A DNA stretch of 14,694 bases, taken from the NCBI GenBank assembly GCA_002315275.1, contig DCGN01000013.1:1-14694 (forward strand), written 5' to 3'. The translations under genes and the position numbers were made by a program. The notes under the pieces were generated by a model that worked only from the letters and a program-made list of their open reading frames with translations, was not told where the DNA came from and did no database searches. This DNA is from Clostridiales bacterium UBA1777. Its GTDB lineage: Bacteria > Bacillota > Clostridia > Oscillospirales > Oscillospiraceae. How positions within the stretch are numbered: the stretch's first letter is position 1; each line of letters begins with the position of its first letter. Below are positions 7,028-14,681 of this stretch, piece after piece.

Positions 7028-8512
7028 TCAATCATGTTTATGCTTCAAATGTCCGGTGTTTTCCGGATGTTTTTTATTAAGAAAAGAGATAAGGAATAAA
7101 GCGGCAAGCACAACGCCGCCGATCCGGCCGGCAATGTCTGCGTTCTTTCCGAAAAGGTTGCCCAGATAGAGCTTGCTGCTCAAAACGCACGTCATCGTAA
7201 CGGCGCTGAGGAAGGTCGCGGGAATAACGGTGACCCATGCCTTTCTGCCCTCTCTCCGGAGGTAGATCGAAGCCGTCCAAAGGAAGATCATGGCGAGGAT
7301 CTGATTGGTGGAGGCGAAGTAGTTCCAAATGGTCGAATAGTCGAGCTGGCATACGAGATAGCCGAGAGCCATCAGCGGCAGGCTTACAACGAGGCGGCTC
7401 TCCCAGCTCTTCTGCTCCATGCCGAACCACTCCGCTATCGTCATCCTTGCGGCGCGGAAGGCCGTATCGCCCGTTGTTATCGGGCAGACTATAACGCCGA
7501 GCATTGCAAGCACAACGCCGACCTTGCCCATAGTAGACGAGCATATGGAATACACGCAGGAGCTCTGCCCCTTCGCCATTGCGGCCTGAAGAGCCGTCAT
7601 CTTGCCGCCCTCTATCGGGAAAAGCGCGCAGGCCGCAGCGGCCCATATAAGAGCTATCACGCCCTCGCAGACCATTGCTCCGCAGAATATCTTTTTTGAC
7701 TGTCTCTCGCTGCTGCAGCAGCGAGCCATGATAGGGCTCTGCGTTGAATGAAAGCCCGATATCGCGCCGCAGGCCACGGATATGAACATCATCGGCCATG
7801 CATTGGTGCTTGCGGGGTGCATGTTCTTGCCTATTACCTCCCATATTTCGGGAATATTTGAGGCATAGCCCTTTGCGAAGATACCTCCGCCGACGCCGAA
7901 CGCCATGATTATGAGGCAAACTCCGAATACAGGATATATCTTGCCGATAATTGCGTCTATCGAAACGAATGTGGCGATAAAGTAGTAGATGACGATAACT
8001 ATCAGCCACATTTCCGTATTCGTGAAGAAGTTTTCGACCGTGCCGCCTGCGCTGAAAAGATACGACAGCAGACCCGCAGGGCCCTTTGCGAACACGACGC
8101 CCACCATGAACAGCAACACTATCGTAAATGTGCACATGATGAAATGGCCTACCTTGCCCATGAACTGCCCGCATATATCCGAAATAGCCTCTCCCTTGAA
8201 GCGCATGGACATAAAGCCCGAGGCGAAATCGTGTACCATTCCGCCGAAGACCGTTCCGAGAGTTATCCACACGAACACAGACGGACCCCACATCGCGCCG
8301 CCGACAGCGCCCCATATCGGGCCGAGGCCGGCAATATCCAAAAGCTGAATGAGGAATATGCGCCATTCGGGCAGCTCCACATAGTCAACACCGTCCCTCA
8401 TCGTGATCGCGGGGGTCGGCCTGTCATCGGGTCCGAACTGCTTTTCGATCACTCTTCCGTATATAAAATAGCCGCCTATCAGCACGCAAAGGCAAATAAT
8501 AAAACTGATCAC
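7028..8512 (-). CDS. cstA: CstA-family carbon-starvation transporter (pyruvate or peptide)
   Basis: Multi-pass inner-membrane carrier of the CstA family. E. coli relatives (CstA, BtsT) import pyruvate and have been linked to peptide use. At 494 residues this is the short form common in Firmicutes, against about 700 in E. coli. The family core is plain: DIAGLGPIWGAVGGAMWG (59-76), then FVWITLGTVFGGMVHDF, followed by many hydrophobic segments and a Lys/His-rich tail (KKHPENTGHLKHKHD). GTG 8512 is chosen as start because it gives the normal N-terminus (ISFIICLCVLIGGYFIYGR) and a GGATGGGG sequence lies about 11 bases upstream. The frame is open to a TTG at 8548, which would add 12 non-hydrophobic residues. 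It lies between the lactate permease and the LUD and dehydrogenase genes, so pyruvate uptake fits the context, but substrate is not shown by sequence. Confidence 0.9.
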   Translation of the reverse strand: MISFIICLCVLIGGYFIYGRVIEKQFGPDDRPTPAITMRDGVDYVELPEWRIFLIQLLDIAGLGPIWGAVGGAMWGPSVFVWITLGTVFGGMVHDFASGFMSMRFKGEAISDICGQFMGKVGHFIMCTFTIVLLFMVGVVFAKGPAGLLSYLFSAGGTVENFFTNTEMWLIVIVIYYFIATFVSIDAIIGKIYPVFGVCLIIMAFGVGGGIFAKGYASNIPEIWEVIGKNMHPASTNAWPMMFISVACGAISGFHSTQSPIMARCCSSERQSKKIFCGAMVCEGVIALIWAAAACALFPIEGGKMTALQAAMAKGQSSCVYSICSSTMGKVGVVLAMLGVIVCPITTGDTAFRAARMTIAEWFGMEQKSWESRLVVSLPLMALGYLVCQLDYSTIWNYFASTNQILAMIFLWTASIYLRREGRKAWVTVIPATFLSAVTMTCVLSSKLYLGNLFGKNADIAGRIGGVVLAALFLISFLNKKHPENTGHLKHKHD

Positions 8513-8588
8513 TGTATGAATTTCCCCATCCTGTAATATCAAGCACAAACGTCTGTTTTCTCGCTGAGTTCCATATAATTACACTCTG

Positions 8589-8617
8589 ATTTTATCACTT
8601 GCGTATCGGCATTTCAA
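8589..8617 (-). promoter_or_regulatory. Predicted sigma-A promoter of cstA
   Basis: Minus strand: TTGAAA (8612-8617), a 17-base spacer, and TAAAAT (8589-8594). Predicted start is near 8582, with a leader of about 70 bases before GTG 8512. Confidence 0.65.
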
Positions 8618-8657
8618 CAGAAAAAGGCGTATTTTCACGGAATTTTCAAAGGCCGTG

Positions 8658-8686
8658 TAGACTTATTTCCGCCCGTGCTGTATAAT
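8658..8686 (+). promoter_or_regulatory. Predicted sigma-A promoter of the LUD-domain gene
   Basis: TAGACT (8658-8663), a 17-base spacer, and a perfect TATAAT (8681-8686). Predicted start is near 8693, with a leader of about 24 bases. This places the in-frame start at 8675 upstream of the transcript and supports ATG 8717. Confidence 0.65.
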
Positions 8687-8716
8687 CAAGTCACAAAATT
8701 TCCGGAGGCAGCAATT

Positions 8717-9307
8717 ATGGATATAACAAAAACCGTAAACAGTCTGAAAGGGCGCGGGTTCGGTGTAAAATTCTTTGAAACGGGCGCAGAGGCATCGGAA
8801 TATCTCAAGGCTCAGCTTGACGGACTGACCGTCGGCATAGGCGGGTCAAAGACCGTGCAGACGCTCGGAATTGCCGATATGCTCGATAAGGACAAGGTGT
8901 TTTGGCATTGGAGTGAAAAGAAGCCCGATACTCTTGTCAACGCCGCAGCAGCCGATGTATACCTCTCCTCCGCGAATGCCATCAGCGAGGACGGCGAGAT
9001 AATCAACATCGACGGCACCGGCAACCGCGTCTCCTCTCTCACCTTCGGCCATAAAAAGCTGTATATCGTCGCGGGTGTTAATAAGATCTCGCCCGATTTT
9101 CACACCGCGCTTGACCGCGCGCGCAATGTTGCCGCGGTGCAGAACTGCCGCCGCTTCGAGGCGAAGAAAACTCCCTGCAAGACAGACGGCGTGTGCCACG
9201 ACTGCCGCTCGAAGGATCGCATCTGCAACGGGCTTTTGGTTCTTTGGGCACCCATGGGCAGCACGGAGACCGAGGTAATACTTATCAACGAATCGCTCGG
9301 AATGTGA
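8717..9307 (+). CDS. LUD-domain lactate utilisation family protein (LutC/YkgG-like)
   Basis: A 196-residue cytoplasmic protein of the LUD (DUF162) family. LutC is one of three proteins needed for lactate oxidation in Bacillus, but many LUD proteins are uncharacterised. Visible marks are GLTVGIGGSKTVQTLGI (36-52), a helix-strand core with DVYLSSANAISEDGEIINID (80-99), GTGNRVSSLTFG (100-111), VAGVNKI, and a C-terminal cluster C154-x5-C160-x2-C163-x6-C170 that could bind a metal or Fe-S centre. ATG 8717 has GGAGG (8704-8708) 8 bases upstream and its own promoter. The gene stands alone: neither LutA nor LutB, which carry the Fe-S clusters of the Bacillus system, is next to it. A role in lactate metabolism is therefore suggested by family and by nearby lctP, not proven. 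Confidence 0.9.
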   Translation: MDITKTVNSLKGRGFGVKFFETGAEASEYLKAQLDGLTVGIGGSKTVQTLGIADMLDKDKVFWHWSEKKPDTLVNAAAADVYLSSANAISEDGEIINIDGTGNRVSSLTFGHKKLYIVAGVNKISPDFHTALDRARNVAAVQNCRRFEAKKTPCKTDGVCHDCRSKDRICNGLLVLWAPMGSTETEVILINESLGM

Positions 9308-9331
9308 GATTCCCGTATCAAATACGCAAAT

Positions 9332-9361
9332 ATCCCCGAAGGCCTTTCGGTCTTCGGGGAT
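9332..9361. terminator. Bidirectional hairpin between the LUD gene and the dehydrogenase operon
   Basis: Perfect 10-bp stem ATCCCCGAAG (9332-9341) / CTTCGGGGAT (9352-9361) with a 10-base loop, lying 3' to two convergent transcription units. T runs after the stem are poor on both strands (CATTTATTGTCTTTT on plus, ATTTGCGTATTT on minus), so efficiency is uncertain. Confidence 0.7.
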
Positions 9362-9385
9362 CATTTATTGTCTTTTCAGCAGATA

Positions 9386-11851
9386 TCAGACACCGAGCTT
9401 TGCCTGGCGCTCTTTTTCTACTGCGGTATAGCTCTGAGTGGGAACATAGTCCTTGAGAGGCAGAATGTTCTGATGGATAGCATCGAGGATCCACTCGGCC
9501 TGGGGGAAGAAGTACTTGTCGTACTCGTAAGGAGGCGTGATCCAGTTCTTTGCGCCGACAACGCAGGGAGGTGCATCGAGGAAGTCGAAGCAGAGGTTGG
9601 TAATGTTCTGAGCAACGTCGTTCAGGAAGGAGCCTCTTGCGCAGGCGTCGGAAGCGAGAACTACGCGGCCGGTCTTCTTGACGGACTCAACGATCTTGGT
9701 GTAGTCCAGAGGAACGAGGGAGCAGATGTTGATGATCTCAGCCTCGAGGCCGTACTTTTCCTTGAGCATATCAGCTGCTTCAACAGCTCTGTAAAGGGTT
9801 GCGCCGATGGTGAGAATGGTGACATCCTTGCCGGTGCGGATAACATCGACATCGCCCATGGTGAGCTCGTAGGACTCGGTGGGTACGCCGCCCTCGTGGA
9901 ACTGCTCGCCCTTATCGTATATACGCTGGCTCTCGAAGAAGACAACGGGGTCGGTGCCGTTGAGAGCTGCCTGCATGAGACCCTTTGCCTCGTAAGGAGT
10001 TGCGGGGAAGCAGACCTTCAGGCCGGGAACGTGTGCGCAGAGAGCGGTCCAGTCCTGAGAGTGCTGTGCGCCGTACTTGGAGCCGATGGAAACGCGGAGG
10101 ATCATGGGCATCTTCAGGATGCCTGCGGACATGGACTGCCACTTGGACATCTGGTTGAAGACTTCGTCACCGGCGCGGCCGATAAAGTCACAGTACATGA
10201 GCTCGGCAACAACGCGGCCACCCATCATGGAATAACCGACAGCGGAGCCGACAATGGCTGCCTCGGAAATAGGAGAGTTGAACAGACGCTTGCGGGAGAC
10301 GCACTCTGCAAGGCCTCTGTAAACTGCGAATGCTCCGCCCCAGTCACGGACGTCTTCGCCGTAAGCGACGAGGGTAGAATCGGAATAGAACTTATCCACC
10401 AGAGGCTCAAAGATAGCATCGCGGATATTGTAGGTCTTCATCTTGGAAACGGGCTGACCGTCCTTCATCCAGAAGCGCTCCTTGCCGGCGATCTGCTTTA
10501 CGCGGCTGCATTCTTCCTTGGGGATGAGGACCTCGGCTTCCTTATCGGAGGGCATATTCTCAACGTGGCCGTTGGAGAACATCATGCGCTCGATAATGCC
10601 GTTGTCCTTGTCGAAGTCGCAGTAGGGGGAAACGGTGGTGTCGGAAGCCCACTCGCAGATCTTGGTCATGCGCTCGCGGGTCTCTGCCCAGATGTCATCG
10701 AATGCGCTGTCAGCTGCAACACCTGCATCGACGAGATCCTTGCGGTAGACGATGCACGGATCGATGGCTGCCCATGCTTCCATCTCTTCCTTGGAACGGT
10801 ATGCGTTCTGGTCGGAGGTGGAGTGGCCGAGGAGGCGGTAAGTGAGAACGTCAAGAAGGACAGGGCCTTCGCCGTTTGCGAGGATCTCCTTCTTGCGCTT
10901 GTAAGCGTCGATAACTGCAAGAGGATTGTGACCCCATACGCGCTCTGCATGGAGCTGAGTGGGGCTGATGCCTGCGCCGATACGTGCGACGAAGTCATAT
11001 GCCATGGTCTCGCCGCGGGTCTGGCCGCCCATGCCGTAGCCGTTATTGAAGATATTGAATACGAGAGGCAGACCGCCCTTTTCGCCCCAAAGGGTGCGGA
11101 ACTGATCCATGGAAGCGAAGTTCATTGCTTCCCAAACGGGGCCGCAGCCGATGGAACCGTCGCCGATGTTGCAGACAACGATGCCGTTCTTCTCGTTGAC
11201 CTTCTTGAAGAGAGCAGCGCCGGTGGAGATAGGAGCGGAGCCGCCGACGATAGCGTTGTTGGGATAAACGCCGAAGGGGAGGAAGAATGCGTGCATGGAG
11301 CCGCCGAGACCCATGTGGAAGCCGTTCTCGCGTGCGAAGAGCTCGGAGAGCGTGCCGTAAAGCAGGAAGTGGATGGCGAGGTCCTTGGTGTCCTTTGCCT
11401 TGTAGACCTTGTCAAGAGCCTTGAGGATCTTGCCGCCGAGGAAGCCTTCCATGATGCTCATGAGCTCCTGATCGTCGAGCTTCTGGATAGCGGAAAGGCT
11501 CTTTGCGAGGATCTCGCTGTGGCTTCTGTGGGAACCGAAGATGCAGTCATTGGTGTCGAGCAGGTATGCTTCGCCGACAGCTGCGGATTCCTGGCCGAGA
11601 GAGAGGTGAGCGGGGCCGGGGTAAGTGGTCTTAACGCCGTTGTAAAGGCCCTGAACCTTGATCTGGTTGAGCATGGACTCGAACTCGCGGAGGATGGTCA
11701 TGTCTCTGTAGATGCGGACGAGGTTGTCATCGCCGATATTTGCGCGCTCCTCGGAAACGGTCTTGTTGTAGACGTTTACGGGAATGTCTTCAAACTCGAT
11801 CTTGCCGGGTGCTCTTATAAAATTAGGATCGATATATAACTCTTTAGGCAT
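9386..11851 (-). CDS. 2-oxo acid dehydrogenase E1 component, fused alpha and beta subunits (probable pyruvate dehydrogenase)
   Basis: Thiamine-diphosphate enzyme that decarboxylates a 2-oxo acid and transfers the acyl group to the lipoyl arm of E2. In 821 residues it joins the two subunits usually made separately. E1 alpha is about 40-420, with the ThDP/Mg motif GDG (230-232) to NN (269-270) and the conserved loop GHSTSDQNAYR (342-352). A linker of about 50 residues follows, then E1 beta (about 470-800), with YGEDVRDWGGAF (497-508), ISEAAIVGSAVGYSMMGG (528-545), HSQD (597-600), and a transketolase C-terminal domain from about 670. ATG 11851 has AGGAG 9 bases upstream. It is last in the operon, 24 bases after the E3 gene. 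Pyruvate is the likely substrate given the lactate and CstA neighbours. Acetoin or branched-chain oxo acids cannot be excluded by inspection. Confidence 0.93.
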   Translation of the reverse strand: MPKELYIDPNFIRAPGKIEFEDIPVNVYNKTVSEERANIGDDNLVRIYRDMTILREFESMLNQIKVQGLYNGVKTTYPGPAHLSLGQESAAVGEAYLLDTNDCIFGSHRSHSEILAKSLSAIQKLDDQELMSIMEGFLGGKILKALDKVYKAKDTKDLAIHFLLYGTLSELFARENGFHMGLGGSMHAFFLPFGVYPNNAIVGGSAPISTGAALFKKVNEKNGIVVCNIGDGSIGCGPVWEAMNFASMDQFRTLWGEKGGLPLVFNIFNNGYGMGGQTRGETMAYDFVARIGAGISPTQLHAERVWGHNPLAVIDAYKRKKEILANGEGPVLLDVLTYRLLGHSTSDQNAYRSKEEMEAWAAIDPCIVYRKDLVDAGVAADSAFDDIWAETRERMTKICEWASDTTVSPYCDFDKDNGIIERMMFSNGHVENMPSDKEAEVLIPKEECSRVKQIAGKERFWMKDGQPVSKMKTYNIRDAIFEPLVDKFYSDSTLVAYGEDVRDWGGAFAVYRGLAECVSRKRLFNSPISEAAIVGSAVGYSMMGGRVVAELMYCDFIGRAGDEVFNQMSKWQSMSAGILKMPMILRVSIGSKYGAQHSQDWTALCAHVPGLKVCFPATPYEAKGLMQAALNGTDPVVFFESQRIYDKGEQFHEGGVPTESYELTMGDVDVIRTGKDVTILTIGATLYRAVEAADMLKEKYGLEAEIINICSLVPLDYTKIVESVKKTGRVVLASDACARGSFLNDVAQNITNLCFDFLDAPPCVVGAKNWITPPYEYDKYFFPQAEWILDAIHQNILPLKDYVPTQSYTAVEKERQAKLGV

Positions 11852-11875
11852 AATTCTATCTCCTTATATCATTTA

Positions 11876-13249
11876 TCACATGAGGGACAGCGTGTCGTGC
11901 ATGACTTCGCTGACGGTGGGATGCGGGAATACGATCTCCTTGAAATCGTCTACGGGCCAGTGGCTCTCGACCATGATGATAGCGGAGCCGATCATCTCTG
12001 CTGCGAAGGTGCCGAACATATGGACGCCGACAACGGTGCGATCCTTCTTGTTGACAACGATCTTGCAGATACCGTCGCCGCCTTCGTTCTCAGCGACAAA
12101 ACGGCCGGAGTAACGCATGGAGAGCTTGAGAACCTTGACGTCCATGCCCTTTGCCTTTGCGGATTCCTCAGTCTCGCCGACGGCTGCTGCCTCGGAACCG
12201 GTGTGAACGACGGAGGGGATGGTGTCGTAGCGGATGCAGTCGCGAACGCCGAGCATGTGATGAACTGCGACCTCTGCCTCGCGGTATGCGGTGTGAGCCT
12301 GCATGACCTTGCCGTTTATATCGCCGATAGCGTAAACACCGGGAACGTTGGTGCAAAGATGCTCGTCGGTAACGACGGCGCCGTTTTCAATGTAGAGGCC
12401 GATATTCTCGAGACCGACCTTGTCAACAGCTGCCTTGCGGCCGATGGCCATGAGGACCTTGTCAGCGGGAACGGACTCGGTCTTTCCGCCGCACTCGAAC
12501 TCGACTGCATTGTCGGTGACCTTGGTTACCTTGCTGCTGAGGTGGAATACAACACCCTTCTTTTCCAGATCCTTCTGGAGGGAGGTGGAAAGCTCCTTGT
12601 CCATTGCGCCTGCGACCTTGTCCATCAGCTCGATGATGGTGCACTTGCAGCCCGCATCGGTGTAGTAGGAAGCCATCTCGAGGCCGATAACGCCTGCGCC
12701 GATGATAGCCATACGGCCGGGAACCTCTTCGAGATCGAGGACTTCCTTGTTGGTAATGACGAAGCCCTTCTCATAGCCTTCCTTGACGCCGGGGATGCCG
12801 GGAACGATCGCGGTTGCGCCGGTAGCGATGATGAGGTTGCGGCATTCGTACTCGGTGCCGTCCTCTGCCTTGACCGCGAAGCCGTTAGCGGTCTTGCCGG
12901 TGATAACGCCGTGCTGCTTTACAACGGTGACCTTGTTGGCCTTCATGCTTGCGCCGACACCGGAAACGAGAGTCTTGCGGACCTTGTTCTTTCTCTCGAT
13001 GACTGCCTTGTGATCCATCTTGACGTTCTCCGCGCTTACGCCGTAGAGGCCTGCGTCGCGGGCATCGGTGTAGATCTTTGCGGACTTGAGGAGGGTCTTG
13101 CTGGGGACACAGCCTTCGTTGAGGCAGGTGCCGCCGAATGCGCGCTGCTCGAATATGGCAGTCTTCTTGCCGCCCTGTGCGGAGCGCTCTGCAGCTCTGT
13201 ATCCGCCGGGGCCGCCGCCGATAACTATAACATCAAATAATTCGCTCAT
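11876..13249 (-). CDS. lpdA: Dihydrolipoyl dehydrogenase (E3)
   Basis: FAD flavoprotein that reoxidises the dihydrolipoyl arm of E2 with NAD+. The 457 residues contain every expected element. These are the FAD-binding GGGPGG (11-16), the redox disulfide GGTCLNEGCVPSK with Cys42 and Cys47, the NAD-binding GAGVIGLEMASYY (184-196), the second FAD motif YAIGDINGK (306-314), and the catalytic HPTVSE (His443, Glu448) near the C-terminus. The interface segment reads IPSVVHTGSEAAAVG where most homologues have VVYTxPEVAxVG, a local divergence of unknown meaning. ATG 13249 has GGGAG 9 bases upstream. It lies between E2 (26-base gap) and E1 (24-base gap), so it is the dedicated E3 of this complex, and may also serve others. 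Confidence 0.96.
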   Translation of the reverse strand: MSELFDVIVIGGGPGGYRAAERSAQGGKKTAIFEQRAFGGTCLNEGCVPSKTLLKSAKIYTDARDAGLYGVSAENVKMDHKAVIERKNKVRKTLVSGVGASMKANKVTVVKQHGVITGKTANGFAVKAEDGTEYECRNLIIATGATAIVPGIPGVKEGYEKGFVITNKEVLDLEEVPGRMAIIGAGVIGLEMASYYTDAGCKCTIIELMDKVAGAMDKELSTSLQKDLEKKGVVFHLSSKVTKVTDNAVEFECGGKTESVPADKVLMAIGRKAAVDKVGLENIGLYIENGAVVTDEHLCTNVPGVYAIGDINGKVMQAHTAYREAEVAVHHMLGVRDCIRYDTIPSVVHTGSEAAAVGETEESAKAKGMDVKVLKLSMRYSGRFVAENEGGDGICKIVVNKKDRTVVGVHMFGTFAAEMIGSAIIMVESHWPVDDFKEIVFPHPTVSEVMHDTLSLM

Positions 13250-13275
13250 GTAAATATTCTCCCTATAAATAACTC

Positions 13276-14565
13276 TTAGAATGCGAGAGTCAGCATAATA
13301 TTCTCGAGGTTCTTCTTGAGGTCATTGACGAAGCGGGATGCGGGAGCACCGTCAACTGCTCTGTGGTCGTAAGTGATGCAAAGACCCATGGAGGGATAGA
13401 GCTCTATGCCGCCGTCCTTGCCGCGGCGAACCTTGTCAACAACACCGCAGACGCCGAGGATACCGGTCTGAGGAGGATTGATGATCGGGGTGAAGTTCTC
13501 TACGCCGAGAGAGCCGAGGTTGGAGATGGTGAAGGTTGCGCCGGTGAGCAGGTCGGGGCTGATGCTGCCGGTCTTGCAGCGGGCTGCGAGATCCTTTGCT
13601 TCCTTGGAGATCTGGAGAAGGGTCTTCTGATCTGCGTTGAAGATGGTGGGAACCATCAGGCCGCGCGGAGTGTCAACTGCGACACCGAGGTGAACGTGCT
13701 TGAAGCGGCGCATAGTGTCGCCGTTGATGAGGTTGGCGTTGAGGTCGGGGTAAGAGAGAAGCGTTCTGGAAACGACGTAGAGGATAATGTCGTTGATGGA
13801 GATACCGCTGAGGCCGAGCTCCTCGCCCTTTTCCTTGTAGAGCTTGCGGAGAGCCTTGAGCTGGGTAGCGTCGCAGGAGTGCATATTGGTGAGCTGTGCC
13901 ATGCCCTGGAGGGAGCCCATCATAGAGGAAGCGATGACCTTACGGATCTTGGTGAACTTCTCGTCAACATACTCGGGCTCTGCATCTGCTGCGGGAGCTG
14001 CGGCTGCTGCTGCGGGAGCTGCAGTCTCGCCGAAGGTACGGCCGCCGATGCCGCTGCCGGTTCTGCCGTCGGCTGCGAGGCGCTCGATGTCGCGTGCGAT
14101 AACTCTGCCGTCCGGTCCGGTGGGGGTAGCCGCGGATGCATCGAGGTGCATATCGTTAGCCATGTTCTGAGCTCTGGGGGATATCTTCATGTCGCCGCCG
14201 GCCTTGCCGGTCGCAACGACTGCCTCAGCTACGGGAGCTGCGGCTGCTGCTGCGGGGGCTGCCTCTGCTGCGGGAGCTGCTGTGCCGGAAGCGCCGCTCT
14301 CGGCGCGGATAGCGGAAACATCTTCGCCGGGGGTGCCGACTGCGCAAACGGGAAGCATGCAGGGGACCTCGTCGCCGTCCTTGTAGAAGCACTCAAGAAG
14401 AGTACCCTCTGCGGTGGACTCGCAATCGAAGGTGGCCTTGTCGGTCTCGTAGTCAAAAAGGATCTCTCCCATAGCGACGGTGTCGCCGGGCTTTTTCTTC
14501 CATGTGCCGATGATGCAGCTCTCGACTGAAATACCGGCCTTGGGCATAAGTACTGCACTTGCCAT
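13276..14565 (-). CDS. Dihydrolipoamide acyltransferase (E2), probable pyruvate dehydrogenase core
   Basis: Core acyltransferase that carries the acyl group on a lipoyl arm and passes it to CoA. The 429 residues contain one lipoyl domain (about 1-80; lipoylated Lys43 in ETDKATF), an Ala/Pro-rich swinging linker (about 90-125), the peripheral-subunit-binding domain (about 126-166, ISPRAQNMANDM then GPDGRVIARDIE), a second Ala-rich linker (about 178-195), and the catalytic domain (about 200-429) with active-site HRAVDG (His401, Asp405). ATG 14565 has GGAGG 9 bases upstream. It is the first gene of the operon, so transcription proceeds E2, E3, E1. This differs from the common E1-E2-E3 order. The motifs do not separate acetyl from other acyl specificities; acetyl is inferred from context. 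Confidence 0.95.
   Translation of the reverse strand: MASAVLMPKAGISVESCIIGTWKKKPGDTVAMGEILFDYETDKATFDCESTAEGTLLECFYKDGDEVPCMLPVCAVGTPGEDVSAIRAESGASGTAAPAAEAAPAAAAAAPVAEAVVATGKAGGDMKISPRAQNMANDMHLDASAATPTGPDGRVIARDIERLAADGRTGSGIGGRTFGETAAPAAAAAAPAADAEPEYVDEKFTKIRKVIASSMMGSLQGMAQLTNMHSCDATQLKALRKLYKEKGEELGLSGISINDIILYVVSRTLLSYPDLNANLINGDTMRRFKHVHLGVAVDTPRGLMVPTIFNADQKTLLQISKEAKDLAARCKTGSISPDLLTGATFTISNLGSLGVENFTPIINPPQTGILGVCGVVDKVRRGKDGGIELYPSMGLCITYDHRAVDGAPASRFVNDLKKNLENIMLTLAF
13992..14256. repeat. 25-bp direct repeat in the two Ala-rich linkers of E2
   Basis: Identical 25-base copies at 13992-14016 and 14232-14256 (both begin CGGGAGCTGC on the plus strand), exactly 240 bases apart, a multiple of three. 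A partial third copy, GCTGCGGGAGCTGC, lies at 14267-14280. They encode the Ala/Pro runs of the two linkers that flank the subunit-binding domain. Confidence 0.8.
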
Positions 14566-14583
14566 AATAAAAATCCTCCAAAA

Positions 14584-14672
14584 ATGTTATCTTTGATTCT
14601 TGAAAATGTTATGTTCTCGCGCTTGAGCGTGGTTTTTTAACATCTTGCATCTATTTTAACATTTCATAACAT
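14584..14672. repeat. Cluster of ATGTTAW heptamers around the dehydrogenase operon promoter
   Basis: ATGTTAT occurs on the plus strand at 14584-14590 and 14606-14612 (both within identical AAAATGTTAT decamers, 22 bp apart). The inverse form TTAACAT is at 14637-14643 and 14656-14662, and ATAACAT at 14666-14672. The copies at 14606 and 14637 are symmetric about 14624.5, which is also the centre of CGCTTGAGCG (14620-14629). Confidence 0.55.
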
Positions 14673-14681
14673 ATCTGTCAA
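14653..14681 (-). promoter_or_regulatory. Strong predicted sigma-A promoter of the E2-E3-E1 operon
   Basis: Minus strand: perfect TTGACA (14676-14681), a 17-base spacer, and TAAAAT (14653-14658). Predicted start is near 14646, giving a leader of about 80 bases before ATG 14565. One ATGTTAW heptamer lies in the spacer and another overlaps the -10 box, so regulator binding here would compete with RNA polymerase. Confidence 0.75.

Noticed and set aside
8675..8716. Earlier in-frame start for the LUD protein at 8675
   Set aside because: It overlaps the promoter -10 region, upstream of the predicted transcript; ATG 8717 has a GGAGG site 8 bases before it.
9368..11839. Long open frame of about 823 codons on the plus strand opposite E1
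   Set aside because: It is the exact codon-register complement of a gene with clear catalytic motifs. Its translation is rich in Cys, Val, Asp and Gly without any recognisable domain, and the sense-gene codon bias explains the lack of stops.
11897..14529. Open plus-strand frames (about 447 and 388 codons) opposite E3 and E2
   Set aside because: Same cause as above: codon-register shadows of well-supported genes, with no domain signature.
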